Positions 46,431 through 55,086 of a stretch of DNA of 64,000 nt are shown piece after piece. Every line of letters begins with the position of its first letter. Position 1 is the first letter of the stretch. The notes beneath the pieces were generated by a model. The model was given only the letters and a program-made list of their open reading frames with translations, was not told the origin of the DNA and made no database searches. The stretch comes from Microbacterium maritypicum (lineage in GTDB: Bacteria; Actinomycetota; Actinomycetes; Actinomycetales; Microbacteriaceae), in NCBI RefSeq assembly GCF_041529975.1, contig NZ_CP168030.1, positions 1,116,001-1,180,000 on the forward strand, read 5' to 3'. Made by a program: the position numbers and the translations under genes.

Positions 46431-46859
46431 ATGACGGATGCGACGCCGCGGGCCACGGACGCCGTGCGCCCCAACCGCGCCATGATGGAGCGCGATCGTG
46501 CGTCCGCCTCGCTGGGCCTCGTCGTGGAACGCGACGATCCCGGACACGCCGTGGTCTCGATGCGCGTGCGCGACGACATGACCAACGGGTTCCACATCAC
46601 CCATGGCGGTTTCGTCTTCGCCCTGGCCGACACGGCCTTCGCGATCGCCTGCAACGAGGACGATCGGGTCACGGTGGCTGCGGGCGCCGACATCTCCTTC
46701 CTGAAATCCACCGTCTCCGGACAGACGCTGACCGCGACGGCCGTGCGGCGCACCCGCAGCGGCCGCTCCGGCATCTACGACGTGACGGTCGTCGACGAAC
46801 TCGGCGATCCGGTCGCGGAGTTCCGTGGGCGCTCGCGCACCACCGACCAGACCTACTGA
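46431..46859 (+). CDS. paaI: Phenylacetyl-CoA thioesterase PaaI
   Basis: A 142-residue hotdog-fold thioesterase that hydrolyses aberrant or excess CoA esters of the pathway and so protects the CoA pool. The catalytic Asp is in H-G-G-F-V-F-A-L-A-D-T-A-F-A near residue 64. It forms a two-gene unit with the TetR regulator 52 bp downstream, under the operator at 46354. Confidence 0.92.
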   Translation: MTDATPRATDAVRPNRAMMERDRASASLGLVVERDDPGHAVVSMRVRDDMTNGFHITHGGFVFALADTAFAIACNEDDRVTVAAGADISFLKSTVSGQTLTATAVRRTRSGRSGIYDVTVVDELGDPVAEFRGRSRTTDQTY

Positions 46860-46911
46860 CCCCGTGCTGCCGATCCCGGCCGACAGCGCGATCCGATGCG
46901 AGACTGTGGGG

Positions 46912-47556
46912 ATGTCCGAGATGCAGAGCACGAGACGAGGCCGCCCCGGGTACGACCAGCAGGGCATCCTCGCGGTCGCCGTCGCCGCATTCAACGAGCA
47001 CGGGTACGACGCGACCTCGATCGGCATGCTGGCCGAGCGGCTCGGCCTGTCGAAGTCGGCGATCTACCATCACTTCGGATCGAAGGATGAGATGCTCGAC
47101 CTCGCCCTCGACGCCGCGCTCGGGGGGCTCGAGGCCGTGGTGGACGACCCGCTCCCGGCCACCGTCGATCGTGACGATTCCCGCGCGGTCGCCCGCCTCG
47201 AGCACGTCCTCCGGGGTGCCGTCCACGTGCTGGTGGACCAGCTCCCCGCCGTGACGCTCCTGCTGCGAGTGCGCGGCAACACCGATGTCGAGCGCCGTGC
47301 GCTCACTCGACGTCGCGCGTTCGACCGCCGGATCACCGCGCTCGTCTCGGAAGCACAGGCCGAAGGTACGCTGCGCGCCGACATCGACGCCAGCGTCGTG
47401 GCCCGCCTGGCGTTCGGAATGATCAACTCGATCGTGGAGTGGTACCGTCCGGGCGGCCGCGAGGGCGCGGATCGGCTCGCCGACGACGTCGTCGCCATCG
47501 CCCTCGACGGTCTGCGCCGACGATCCGACGATCCCGCGGGCGCCCCGGTCTCCTGA
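46912..47556 (+). CDS. paaR: TetR-family repressor of phenylacetate degradation
   Basis: A 214-residue TetR regulator with the helix-turn-helix S-I-G-M-L-A-E-R-L-G-L-S-K-S-A-I-Y-H-H-F near residues 40-60 and a helical ligand domain. The M-S-E-M start at 46912 is chosen; upstream codons in the frame are unlikely. It is the only TetR gene in the window and lies between two paa operons and behind paaI, so it is assigned as PaaR, which binds phenylacetyl-CoA in relatives. Confidence 0.88.
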   Translation: MSEMQSTRRGRPGYDQQGILAVAVAAFNEHGYDATSIGMLAERLGLSKSAIYHHFGSKDEMLDLALDAALGGLEAVVDDPLPATVDRDDSRAVARLEHVLRGAVHVLVDQLPAVTLLLRVRGNTDVERRALTRRRAFDRRITALVSEAQAEGTLRADIDASVVARLAFGMINSIVEWYRPGGREGADRLADDVVAIALDGLRRRSDDPAGAPVS

Positions 47557-47572
47557 CCGGCGCGCCCGCCGG
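47557..47572. terminator. Terminator-like hairpin between paaR and paaZ
   Basis: CCGGCG-CGCC-CGCCGG fills the 19-bp gap between the convergent stop codons. It is GC-only without a T tract. Confidence 0.5.
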
Positions 47573-47575
47573 GGA

Positions 47576-49660
47576 TCAAGCGGCTGCGGCCTGCTCCTTC
47601 GCGACGAGGGTGAGCACGTCGTACGTGGCGACGATCTCGTCGCTCTGGTTCTTCAGCACCGCGTCCCAGCGCACCTCGCCGTACTCGTCGGTCTCGCGGG
47701 GAGTGATCTGCTTGGCGGTGAGCTCGACGCGGATCTCGTCGCCGGGGGAGACCGGGGTCAGGAAGCGCAGGTTCTCCAAGCCCGAGTTGGCGAGGACGGG
47801 ACCGGGCGCCGGGTCGACGAAGAGGCCGGCAGCCCACGACACGAGCAGGTAGCCGTGGGCGACGCGACCGGGGAAGAACGGGTTCGCCGCCGCGGAGGCC
47901 TCGTCCATGTGCGCATAGAAGGTGTCGCCGGTGAACGCCGCGAACGTCTCGATGTCCTCGAGCGTCACCGTGCGCGAGCCGCTCACGACCTGATCGCCGA
48001 TGCGCAGCTCGGCCAGCGACTTACGGAAGGGGTGGACGCCCCCGCTCTCCTGGTACGGACGCGCCACCGTGCCCTGATGCCAGACCCCGGTCAGGGCGGT
48101 CAGCATCGCGGGCGAGCCCTGCACCGCGGTGCGCTGCATGTGGTGCAGCACGGCACGGATGCCGCCGAGCTCCTCGCCACCGCCGGCGCGGCCGGGGCCG
48201 CCGTGCACGAGGTTCGGCAGCGGAGAGCCGTGGCCCGTGGAGCTGCGGGCGTCGTCGCGATCGAGGAACAGCACGCGTCCGTTGTAGGCGGCCATGCCGG
48301 TGGCGAGCGCGACGGCGACCTCGGGGTCGTGCGTGGCGACACTGGTCACCAGGGAGCCACCGCCCCGGGCGACCAGGGCGCTCGCTTCGTCGAGGGTGCG
48401 ATAGCCGACGATGCTCGAGACCGGGCCGAACGCCTCGATCTCGTTGACCGCCGCGCTCTGCGGGTCGGAGAAGCGCAGCAGCATCGGCGCGAGGAAGGCG
48501 CCATCCGGAGAGGGCCCCTGACTTCCGTCGCCGTGTCGCACGTCCGGAGCATCGGTCGAGCCGATGACCAGCTCGCCGCCGCCGTCCTGCAGCCGTGCCA
48601 CCTGGCGCAGCACCTCGTCACGCTGCGCGGTCGAGGCCAGCGGCCCCATCGTGACGCCCTCCGCCCGGGGGTCGCCGAGCACGATGCGTTCGGACAGCCG
48701 TGCCCGCACGGCGCCGATCACGTCGTCGACGGTGCCGGCCGGCACGATCGCGCGTCGGATCGCTGTGCACTTCTGCCCGGCCTTGCTGGTCATCTCCGCC
48801 ACGAGCTGCTTGACGTAGGCGTCGAACTCCGGCGTGCCCGCGACGGCGTCCGTCCCGAGGATGGACGCGTTGATGGAGTCGGTCTCGCTCGTGAAGCGCA
48901 CGCCGCCGGTCTGTACCGCATCGTGGGCGCGCAGCCCCTCCGCGGTCGACGCCGATCCGGTGAAGGCCACCAGATCACCGAGCCGCAGCTCGTCGAAGAT
49001 ACCGGGAATGCTGCCCGAGACGAGTTGCAGCGACCCCTCGGGTAGCAGGCCGGACTCGACCATGATCCGCACCATCGCCTCGGCGAGGTACCCGGTCGGC
49101 GTCGCGGGCTTCACGACGGTCGGCACACCGGCGAGGAAAGCGGGCGCGAACTTCTCCAGCGAGCCCCAGACCGGGAAGTTGAAGGCATTGATCTGCACGG
49201 CGACGCCGGGGAGCCGGGTGTAGATGTGGCGCCCGAGGAACGAACCGTCCCTGGACAGGTTCTCCACCGCGCCGTCGACATAGACCTTCGCATTCGGCAG
49301 CTCTCGCCTGCCCTTGCTGGAGTAGGCGAACAGCACGCCGATACCGCCGTCGATGTCGACCCACGAGTCCTGGGTGGTCGCGCCCGTCCGGCTCGAGATC
49401 TCGTACAGCTCCGCCTTTCGTTCGGTGAGCGCGAGCGCGAGCTGCTTGAGCCGAACGGCGCGCTGGTGGAAGGTCAGCTCACCGAGCGAAGCCTGCCCCG
49501 CGGTGCGGGCGTAGGCGAGAGCCGCTGAGAGGTCGATGCCCTCGGTCGACACGCGGGCGACGATCTCGCCCGTCGAGGCGTCGCGCACCTCGGTCGCCTC
49601 GGCGTCGGCAGCCGGCGACCACCAGGATCCCTGCAGGTAGCTGGGGAGGATCTCGGTCAT
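47576..49660 (-). CDS. paaZ: Bifunctional oxepin-CoA hydrolase / 3-oxo-5,6-dehydrosuberyl-CoA semialdehyde dehydrogenase
   Basis: A 694-residue two-domain enzyme that opens the oxepin ring and oxidises the resulting aldehyde. Residues 1-520 are an aldehyde dehydrogenase with the catalytic Cys in G-Q-K-C-T-A-I-R; residues 550-690 are a MaoC-type hydratase with D-x-N-P-F-F-P-G-R-V-A-H-G-Y. ATG 49660 follows AAGGGA, 11 bp after the paaH stop. Last gene of paaJFHZ. Confidence 0.93.
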   Translation of the reverse strand: MTEILPSYLQGSWWSPAADAEATEVRDASTGEIVARVSTEGIDLSAALAYARTAGQASLGELTFHQRAVRLKQLALALTERKAELYEISSRTGATTQDSWVDIDGGIGVLFAYSSKGRRELPNAKVYVDGAVENLSRDGSFLGRHIYTRLPGVAVQINAFNFPVWGSLEKFAPAFLAGVPTVVKPATPTGYLAEAMVRIMVESGLLPEGSLQLVSGSIPGIFDELRLGDLVAFTGSASTAEGLRAHDAVQTGGVRFTSETDSINASILGTDAVAGTPEFDAYVKQLVAEMTSKAGQKCTAIRRAIVPAGTVDDVIGAVRARLSERIVLGDPRAEGVTMGPLASTAQRDEVLRQVARLQDGGGELVIGSTDAPDVRHGDGSQGPSPDGAFLAPMLLRFSDPQSAAVNEIEAFGPVSSIVGYRTLDEASALVARGGGSLVTSVATHDPEVAVALATGMAAYNGRVLFLDRDDARSSTGHGSPLPNLVHGGPGRAGGGEELGGIRAVLHHMQRTAVQGSPAMLTALTGVWHQGTVARPYQESGGVHPFRKSLAELRIGDQVVSGSRTVTLEDIETFAAFTGDTFYAHMDEASAAANPFFPGRVAHGYLLVSWAAGLFVDPAPGPVLANSGLENLRFLTPVSPGDEIRVELTAKQITPRETDEYGEVRWDAVLKNQSDEIVATYDVLTLVAKEQAAAA

Positions 49661-49671
49661 GTCAGTTCCCT

Positions 49672-50541
49672 TCATGAGGCGTCCCATTCGTAGAAGCCGC
49701 GTCCGCTCTTTCGTCCGAGGTGGCCCTCGGCGACGAGGCGGCGCAGCAGAGCCGGCGGTTCGAAGCGTTCGCCGAGGTTCGCGGCGAGGTATTCGGAGAT
49801 GCCGAGCCGCACGTCGAGCCCGACGATGTCGGTGAGGCGGAGTGGCCCGACCGGATGCTTGTAGCCCAAGGTCATCGCGGCGTCGATGTCTGCGGCCGAG
49901 GCGACGCCCTCTTCGAGCATGCGGATCGCCTCCAGGCCGATCGCGACGCCGAGTCTCGACGACGCGAACCCGGGGGCATCGGCCACGACGATCGGCGTCT
50001 TGCCGAGGGCGTGCACCCAGGCCCTCGCATCGTCGACGAGCGGGGGAGCGGTGGCCGTGCCGCGCACGATCTCGACCAGGGTGGACGCGGGCACCGGGTT
50101 GAAGAAGTGCATTCCGAGGAAGCGCGACGGACGGTCCAGCACTGCGGCGAGCTCATCGATCGAGATCGACGAGGTGTTCGAGGCGAGGACGGCGTCCGGT
50201 CCGATCTGCGCTTCGACGCGAGTGAGGGCGTCGACCTTCAAGGCCAGATCCTCGGGCACGGCTTCCACGACGAGGTTGCACGGAGCGAACAGCGCGAGAT
50301 CTGTGCCGGTGTCGAAGCACGCACGGTAGGCGTCTCCCGGTTCGGCCGCGGTGCCGCGGGCGATCGAGGCGTCGACGGATTCGAGCACGCGATGGGCGGC
50401 TGCCGCGGCAGCATCCGCATCGCGTTCGACGACCGTCACGCGCGAACCCGCGAGAAGGAACGCGTGGGCGATGCCGGCGCCCATTCGCCCGCCGCCGAGC
50501 ACTCCGACGTGCGCGGGAGCGTGAGGCGTGGCCTCGGTCAT
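49672..50541 (-). CDS. paaH: 3-hydroxyadipyl-CoA dehydrogenase
   Basis: A 289-residue NAD-dependent 3-hydroxyacyl-CoA dehydrogenase. NAD-binding G-G-G-R-M-G-A-G-I near residue 16, S-N-T-S-S near 123 and the catalytic His in G-M-H-F-F-N-P-V. It makes 3-oxoadipyl-CoA for PaaJ. It overlaps paaF by 4 bp. Confidence 0.93.
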   Translation of the reverse strand: MTEATPHAPAHVGVLGGGRMGAGIAHAFLLAGSRVTVVERDADAAAAAAHRVLESVDASIARGTAAEPGDAYRACFDTGTDLALFAPCNLVVEAVPEDLALKVDALTRVEAQIGPDAVLASNTSSISIDELAAVLDRPSRFLGMHFFNPVPASTLVEIVRGTATAPPLVDDARAWVHALGKTPIVVADAPGFASSRLGVAIGLEAIRMLEEGVASAADIDAAMTLGYKHPVGPLRLTDIVGLDVRLGISEYLAANLGERFEPPALLRRLVAEGHLGRKSGRGFYEWDAS

Positions 50542-51293
50542 CGGTCTCTCCGTTCCAGGAAGTCGGTCATGCGTCGGAACTTCTCCGGGCTCTCGAAGAG
50601 CTCGGCCTGGGCTTCCAGATCGGCGGCGGGGTGGCGGTCGCGGGGCGCGCGGAACACCCGTTTCGTCGCGATGGTGGCGGCCGGGTCGTTGCGGGCGATC
50701 CGGTCGGCGATCGCCTCGGCTGCGGCCAGCAGTTCCTCGGGGTCGTGGATCGCCGAGACGAGGCCGATGCGCAGCGCCTCCTCGGCCTTCACCGTGCGGC
50801 CGGTGAGCAGCAGCTCGATCGCCCTGGCATCGCCGACGATCTCCTTCAGCCGCCAGCTCGCGCCGGCCGCGGCGAGGATGCCGAGGCCCGTCTCCGGGTT
50901 GCCGATCGCGAGCGAGGGCGTGGCGATGCGGATGTCCGCGGCGTAGGCGAGTTCGGCGCCGCCTCCCAGGGCATAGCCGTCGATCGCCGCGATGACCGGC
51001 ATCGGCAGCTCGGCGACCCGGACGAAGGCGTGCGCGTTGATGCCGCGCAGCGCGTCGGCGGCCCGGCGTTCGCGCAGCTCGGCGATGTCGGCGCCCGCCG
51101 CGAAGACGCCGTCGGCGCCGACGAGGATCAGGGTCCGCGGCGTCTCTTCGAGCTCGTCGCAGAGCAGGTGCAGGGCATCGATCGTGGCCTGGTCGATCGC
51201 GTTGCGCTTGTGGGGACGGTTGAGAGTGGCGACCACACGGTCGGGGTGCCGCTCGACGAGCAACGGCTCTTCGGGATTCGCCGGGCCGGGCAT
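50538..51293 (-). CDS. paaF: 2,3-dehydroadipyl-CoA hydratase
   Basis: A 251-residue crotonase-family hydratase. Unlike PaaG at 32479 it keeps both catalytic Glu residues: G-G-G-A-E-L-A-Y and N-P-E-T-G-L-G-I. It hydrates 2,3-dehydroadipyl-CoA for PaaH. The ATG at 51293 is in TGATG with the paaJ stop; a GTG one codon upstream is possible. Confidence 0.92.
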   Translation of the reverse strand: MPGPANPEEPLLVERHPDRVVATLNRPHKRNAIDQATIDALHLLCDELEETPRTLILVGADGVFAAGADIAELRERRAADALRGINAHAFVRVAELPMPVIAAIDGYALGGGAELAYAADIRIATPSLAIGNPETGLGILAAAGASWRLKEIVGDARAIELLLTGRTVKAEEALRIGLVSAIHDPEELLAAAEAIADRIARNDPAATIATKRVFRAPRDRHPAADLEAQAELFESPEKFRRMTDFLERRDR

Positions 51294-52483
51294 CACACCT
51301 TCTCCAGGATCACGGCCGCACCCTGACCGACGCCCACGCACATGGTCGCGAGTCCGTACCGGGAGCCCTCGCGCTCCATGCGCCCGAGCAGTGTGATCAG
51401 CAGGCGGGAGCCGGACGAGCCGAGCGCATGGCCGAGGGCGATGGCCCCGCCGTCGGCGTTGACGCGCTCGTCGTCGAGGCCGAGCCGACGGATGGAGGCG
51501 ATCGACTGTGTGGCGAAGGCCTCGTTGAGCTCGACGGAGCCGATGTCGTCGATGGTGAGTCCGGCGCGGCGGAGCGCCTTCTGCGTCGCGGGCACCGGGC
51601 CGAGGCCCATGACCTCCGGTGCGAGACCGGCACTGGTGCCGACGACGATCCGGGCGCGGGGCACGAGGCCATGGCGCTCGACCGCTTCGGCGCTCGCCAC
51701 GAGGATCGCCGAGGCGCCGTCGTTGAGGGCGCTGGAGTTCCCGGCCGTCACGACCTGGCCGCCGGCGACCACGGGGCGCAGTCGGGCGAGCGCCTCGAGC
51801 GTGGTCTCGGGTCGTGGGCCCTCGTCGACCAGCACCTCTCCGGCCGCGGTCGGCACGCCGACGATCTCGGGGGCGAAGCGTCCGGTCGCGATCGCGGCGG
51901 CGGCGCGCTGCTGCGAACGCAGGGCGAAGGCGTCAGCCTCGTCACGCGTGATCCCGTCGATCCGGGCGACCTCCTCCGCGGTCTCGGGCATCGAGAAGGT
52001 CGCCTTGTCGCGGGCGACGAGGCGCGGGTTCGGGAAACGCCAGCCGATCGAGGTGTCGAAGGCCGCGCCCGGTTTGGACCAGGCCTTCTCCGGCTTGGCC
52101 TGTACCCAGGGCGCACGGGTCATGGACTCGACGCCGCCGGCGACGATGAGGTCGGCATCGCCCGCGCGGATCGCCTGCGCGGCCATGGTCACGGCCGACA
52201 TGCCCGAAGCGCAGAGCCGGTTCACCGTGATGCCCGGAACGCTGTCGGGGAGCCCGGCGAGCAGCACCGCCATCCGGGCGACATTGCGGTTGTCCTCGCC
52301 GGCCTGGTTCGCCGCCCCCAGGATCACCTCGTCGATGTCGATCTGCGTCGCATCGATGCCGGCCCGGCGCACCGTTTCGGCCACCACGATCGAGGCGAGG
52401 TCGTCGGGGCGGACGGTGGCGAGCACGCCGCCGTAGCGCCCGACCGGGGTGCGCGCCCCTCCGACGAGGAATGCCTCGGTCAT
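51293..52483 (-). CDS. paaJ: 3-oxoadipyl-CoA thiolase
   Basis: A 396-residue thiolase. Nucleophilic Cys in N-R-L-C-A-S-G-M-S near residue 90, G-G-V-E-S-M-T-R, H in A-L-G-H-A-L-G-S-S-G and the second Cys in T-M-C-V-G-V-G-Q-G. It cleaves 3-oxoadipyl-CoA to succinyl-CoA and acetyl-CoA. First gene of paaJFHZ, 60 bp downstream of a PaaR operator. A role in the beta-ketoadipate pathway (PcaF) is also possible. Confidence 0.93.
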   Translation of the reverse strand: MTEAFLVGGARTPVGRYGGVLATVRPDDLASIVVAETVRRAGIDATQIDIDEVILGAANQAGEDNRNVARMAVLLAGLPDSVPGITVNRLCASGMSAVTMAAQAIRAGDADLIVAGGVESMTRAPWVQAKPEKAWSKPGAAFDTSIGWRFPNPRLVARDKATFSMPETAEEVARIDGITRDEADAFALRSQQRAAAAIATGRFAPEIVGVPTAAGEVLVDEGPRPETTLEALARLRPVVAGGQVVTAGNSSALNDGASAILVASAEAVERHGLVPRARIVVGTSAGLAPEVMGLGPVPATQKALRRAGLTIDDIGSVELNEAFATQSIASIRRLGLDDERVNADGGAIALGHALGSSGSRLLITLLGRMEREGSRYGLATMCVGVGQGAAVILEKV

Positions 52484-52543
52484 GCGGATCTCCTGACTTC
52501 GTCGTCTCGGCGGGGGCTCGTCGCCCTCTCGCGCGGCCAGGAA

Positions 52544-52565
52544 TTACTGACCGATCGTATGGTAA
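52544..52565. promoter_or_regulatory. PaaR operator upstream of paaJFHZ
   Basis: TTACTGACCGATCG-N3-GGTAA, identical to the 37082 site in all fixed positions. It is 60 bp from the paaJ start and 45 bp from the end of the convergent-facing E2 gene. Confidence 0.85.
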
Positions 52566-52609
52566 TTATGGCACACGCGCCGCGTCGGCCCGAGGGGCTT
52601 CGGGCGGTC

Positions 52610-54061
52610 TCAGACCCGCACGAACGCGCGCAGCGGATGCTCGATGAGCTCGGTGACGCGCCGCAGGAATCCCGCCGCGTACCCGCCGTCGCAGACGCGA
52701 TGGTCGAACGCGAGCGACAGCTGCACGATGCGACGCGCGACGATCGCCCCGTCGACGACCCACGGCCGCTCGATGATCCGGCCGATGCCGAGGATGGCGA
52801 CGTCCGGGTGGTTGATGATCGCCGCCGAGCCGTCGACGCCCAACCCGCCGTAGTTGTTGAGGGTGAAGGTCGAGCCGCGCAGGCGTTCCGGCGGCATCGT
52901 GCCTGCTCTGGCCGTGGCGGTGAGCTCGCGCAGTGCCGCATCGAGCTGCTCCACGGTGAGGGCGTGCGCACGGGGGACGACCGGGACCAGGAGTCCGCGT
53001 TCGGTGTCCGCCGCGATCCCGAGGTTCACACCGTCGAACGAGATCAGCTCCTCGCCGCTCTCGTCGAGTCGCGAGGCCAGCACCGGATAGTCCTCGAGGG
53101 CGAGCAGGACGAAGCGCGCGAGCAGTGCCGTGACCGAGGGGGCCTTGCCGCCCTCCGGGGCCATCTGCGCGCGGAGGGCCCATAGGGACGTGGCATCGAC
53201 GTCGACCCAGACGGTGGCCTCGGGGATCTCGGTGCGACTGCGCGTGAGCTTCGCGCTGACCGCGCGCCGCAGCGGCGACATGCGCTCGCGGGAGACGACG
53301 TCGAGCCCGTCGACGGACTCACCCGTCCCGTTCGTGGCGCGGTGATGCGCGGCCGCGCCGTCCACGGCGTTCTCGACCGCGGCCTTCAGCACGTCGGCGC
53401 GGGTGATCGCCCCGTCGGGGCCGGTCGCGGCGATCGTGTGCACGTCGAGGCCGAGATCGCGGGCGAGGCGACGGACGAGGGGGGAGCGCACGGCCACCGG
53501 GCGGCGGACGGATGCAGCGAGGGCAGGGGTCGCGTCAGGGTCGACGGCGGCGGCCTTCGATGCGGATGCCGGTGCCGGTGCCGGTGCGGGTGCGGGTGGG
53601 GATGCGGTCGGGCGGTCGACTCGGACCGACGCGGCGGCCGGCCGTCGCCGCCCCTTCGTCGTGTGCGCTGTGGTGCCGTAGCCGATCAGCACGTTCCCGG
53701 ATCCGGCGCGTTCCTCCTCGCGGTACGCCTCATGCTCGGGGGTGCTCGACGCTGCAGACCCGGCAGCATCCGGAGTCGTTCCCTCCGCCGCCGATGCCGA
53801 TTCCGGGTCGGCGACCTCGAGCACCGGTGCACCGACGTCGATGGTGTCCCCGGCGGTGCCGTGGAGAGCCGTGACGACGCCGGCGAACGGCGATGGCAGC
53901 TCCACCACGCTCTTCGCGGTCTCGACCTCGGCGATCGGCTGGTCGGTCGTGATGGTGTCGCCCACCGCGACGAGCCACGTCACGAGTCCCGCCTCAGTCA
54001 GGCCCTCGCCGAGGTCCGGCAGGCGGAAGATGTGCGTGGACGGCTTCAGCGGGGCGCTCAT
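52610..54061 (-). CDS. Dihydrolipoamide acyltransferase (E2) of a 2-oxoacid dehydrogenase
   Basis: A 483-residue E2 core subunit. One lipoyl domain (1-80, lipoylated K50 in V-E-T-A-K-S-V-V), Pro/Ala linkers, an E3-binding domain near 190-225 (P-L-V-R-R-L-A), and the catalytic domain with H454 in F-D-H-R-V-C-D-G-G. Third gene of the E1a-E1b-E2 operon, overlapping E1b by 4 bp. The two-subunit E1 and Lrp neighbour favour a branched-chain complex (BkdC); pyruvate dehydrogenase is possible. Confidence 0.9.
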   Translation of the reverse strand: MSAPLKPSTHIFRLPDLGEGLTEAGLVTWLVAVGDTITTDQPIAEVETAKSVVELPSPFAGVVTALHGTAGDTIDVGAPVLEVADPESASAAEGTTPDAAGSAASSTPEHEAYREEERAGSGNVLIGYGTTAHTTKGRRRPAAASVRVDRPTASPPAPAPAPAPASASKAAAVDPDATPALAASVRRPVAVRSPLVRRLARDLGLDVHTIAATGPDGAITRADVLKAAVENAVDGAAAHHRATNGTGESVDGLDVVSRERMSPLRRAVSAKLTRSRTEIPEATVWVDVDATSLWALRAQMAPEGGKAPSVTALLARFVLLALEDYPVLASRLDESGEELISFDGVNLGIAADTERGLLVPVVPRAHALTVEQLDAALRELTATARAGTMPPERLRGSTFTLNNYGGLGVDGSAAIINHPDVAILGIGRIIERPWVVDGAIVARRIVQLSLAFDHRVCDGGYAAGFLRRVTELIEHPLRAFVRV

Positions 54062-55086
54062 ACGTCGTCCTCCCAGTGCAGGGTGTCGATCGCATCGAGC
54101 ACGCGGTCGACATCGGGCAGGTACCAGTGCTCGAGCTTCGGAGGTGCGTAGGGGGTGTCGAACCCCGTGACCCGTCGGACCGGGGCCGCGAGGTACTCGA
54201 AGCAGCGCTCGAACACGCGGGCCTGGATCTCCGAGGCGACGCTCACATATCCGGGGGCCTCGGCGATGACCACGGCACGGCCGGTGGACTTCACCGCGGC
54301 GGTCACGGTCGCGTCGTCGAAGGGGGAGAGCGAGCGCACGTCGACCACCTGCACGCTGCGCCCCTCGGCGGCGGCGACATCGGCGACCTCGAGTGCGAGC
54401 GGCACGGAGGCGCCGTAGGCCAGGAGCGTCACATCCGTGCCCTCGCGGGCGATACGGGCGGTGCCGAGTTCCGTGGTGATCGAGGTGTCGACTTCGCCCT
54501 TCGACCAGTACAGCTTCTTCGGCTCGAGGAAGATCACCGGATCCGGCGAGGCAATCGCCGCGCGCAGCAGCGAGTAGGCATCCTGCGGCGTCGACGGACT
54601 GACGACCGTGAGGCCGGGGGTGTGCGCGTAGTAGGCCTCGGACGAGTCGCAGTGATGCTCCACGCCGCCGATGCCGCCACCGAACGGGATGCGGATCACC
54701 AGCGGCATCCGCATCCCACCGCGTGTGCGGTTGCCGAGCTTGGCGACATGGCTGACGACCTGCTCGAACGCCGGAAGTGCGAACGCGTCGAACTGCATCT
54801 CCACCACGGGGCGCATCCCGTTCATGGCCATGCCGACCGCGGTGCCGACGATGCCGGACTCGGCCAGGGGTGTGTCGAAGCAGCGCTCCTCGCCGAACCG
54901 CGCAGTGAGGCCGTCGGTGATGCGGAAGACGCCCCCGAGCGCCCCGACGTCCTCACCGAAGACGACCACATCCGGGTCGGACTCGATGGCGTCGGCGAGT
55001 GCTCTGTTCAACGCGGCGGCCATGGTCATGGTGGTCGCCGTGGGGGACTCGACCTCGGTGCGGGTGTCGTCGTGTGTGATCGTCAT
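54058..55086 (-). CDS. 2-oxoacid dehydrogenase E1 beta subunit
   Basis: A 342-residue transketolase-type subunit, partner of E1 alpha. Conserved E in V-F-G-E-D-V-G near residue 47, P-L-A-E-S-G-I-V-G and V-E-M-Q-F-D-A-F. The E1 heterotetramer decarboxylates a 2-oxoacid and transfers the acyl group to lipoyl-E2. ATG 55086 overlaps the E1 alpha stop by 4 bp. Confidence 0.93.
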   Translation of the reverse strand: MTITHDDTRTEVESPTATTMTMAAALNRALADAIESDPDVVVFGEDVGALGGVFRITDGLTARFGEERCFDTPLAESGIVGTAVGMAMNGMRPVVEMQFDAFALPAFEQVVSHVAKLGNRTRGGMRMPLVIRIPFGGGIGGVEHHCDSSEAYYAHTPGLTVVSPSTPQDAYSLLRAAIASPDPVIFLEPKKLYWSKGEVDTSITTELGTARIAREGTDVTLLAYGASVPLALEVADVAAAEGRSVQVVDVRSLSPFDDATVTAAVKSTGRAVVIAEAPGYVSVASEIQARVFERCFEYLAAPVRRVTGFDTPYAPPKLEHWYLPDVDRVLDAIDTLHWEDDV

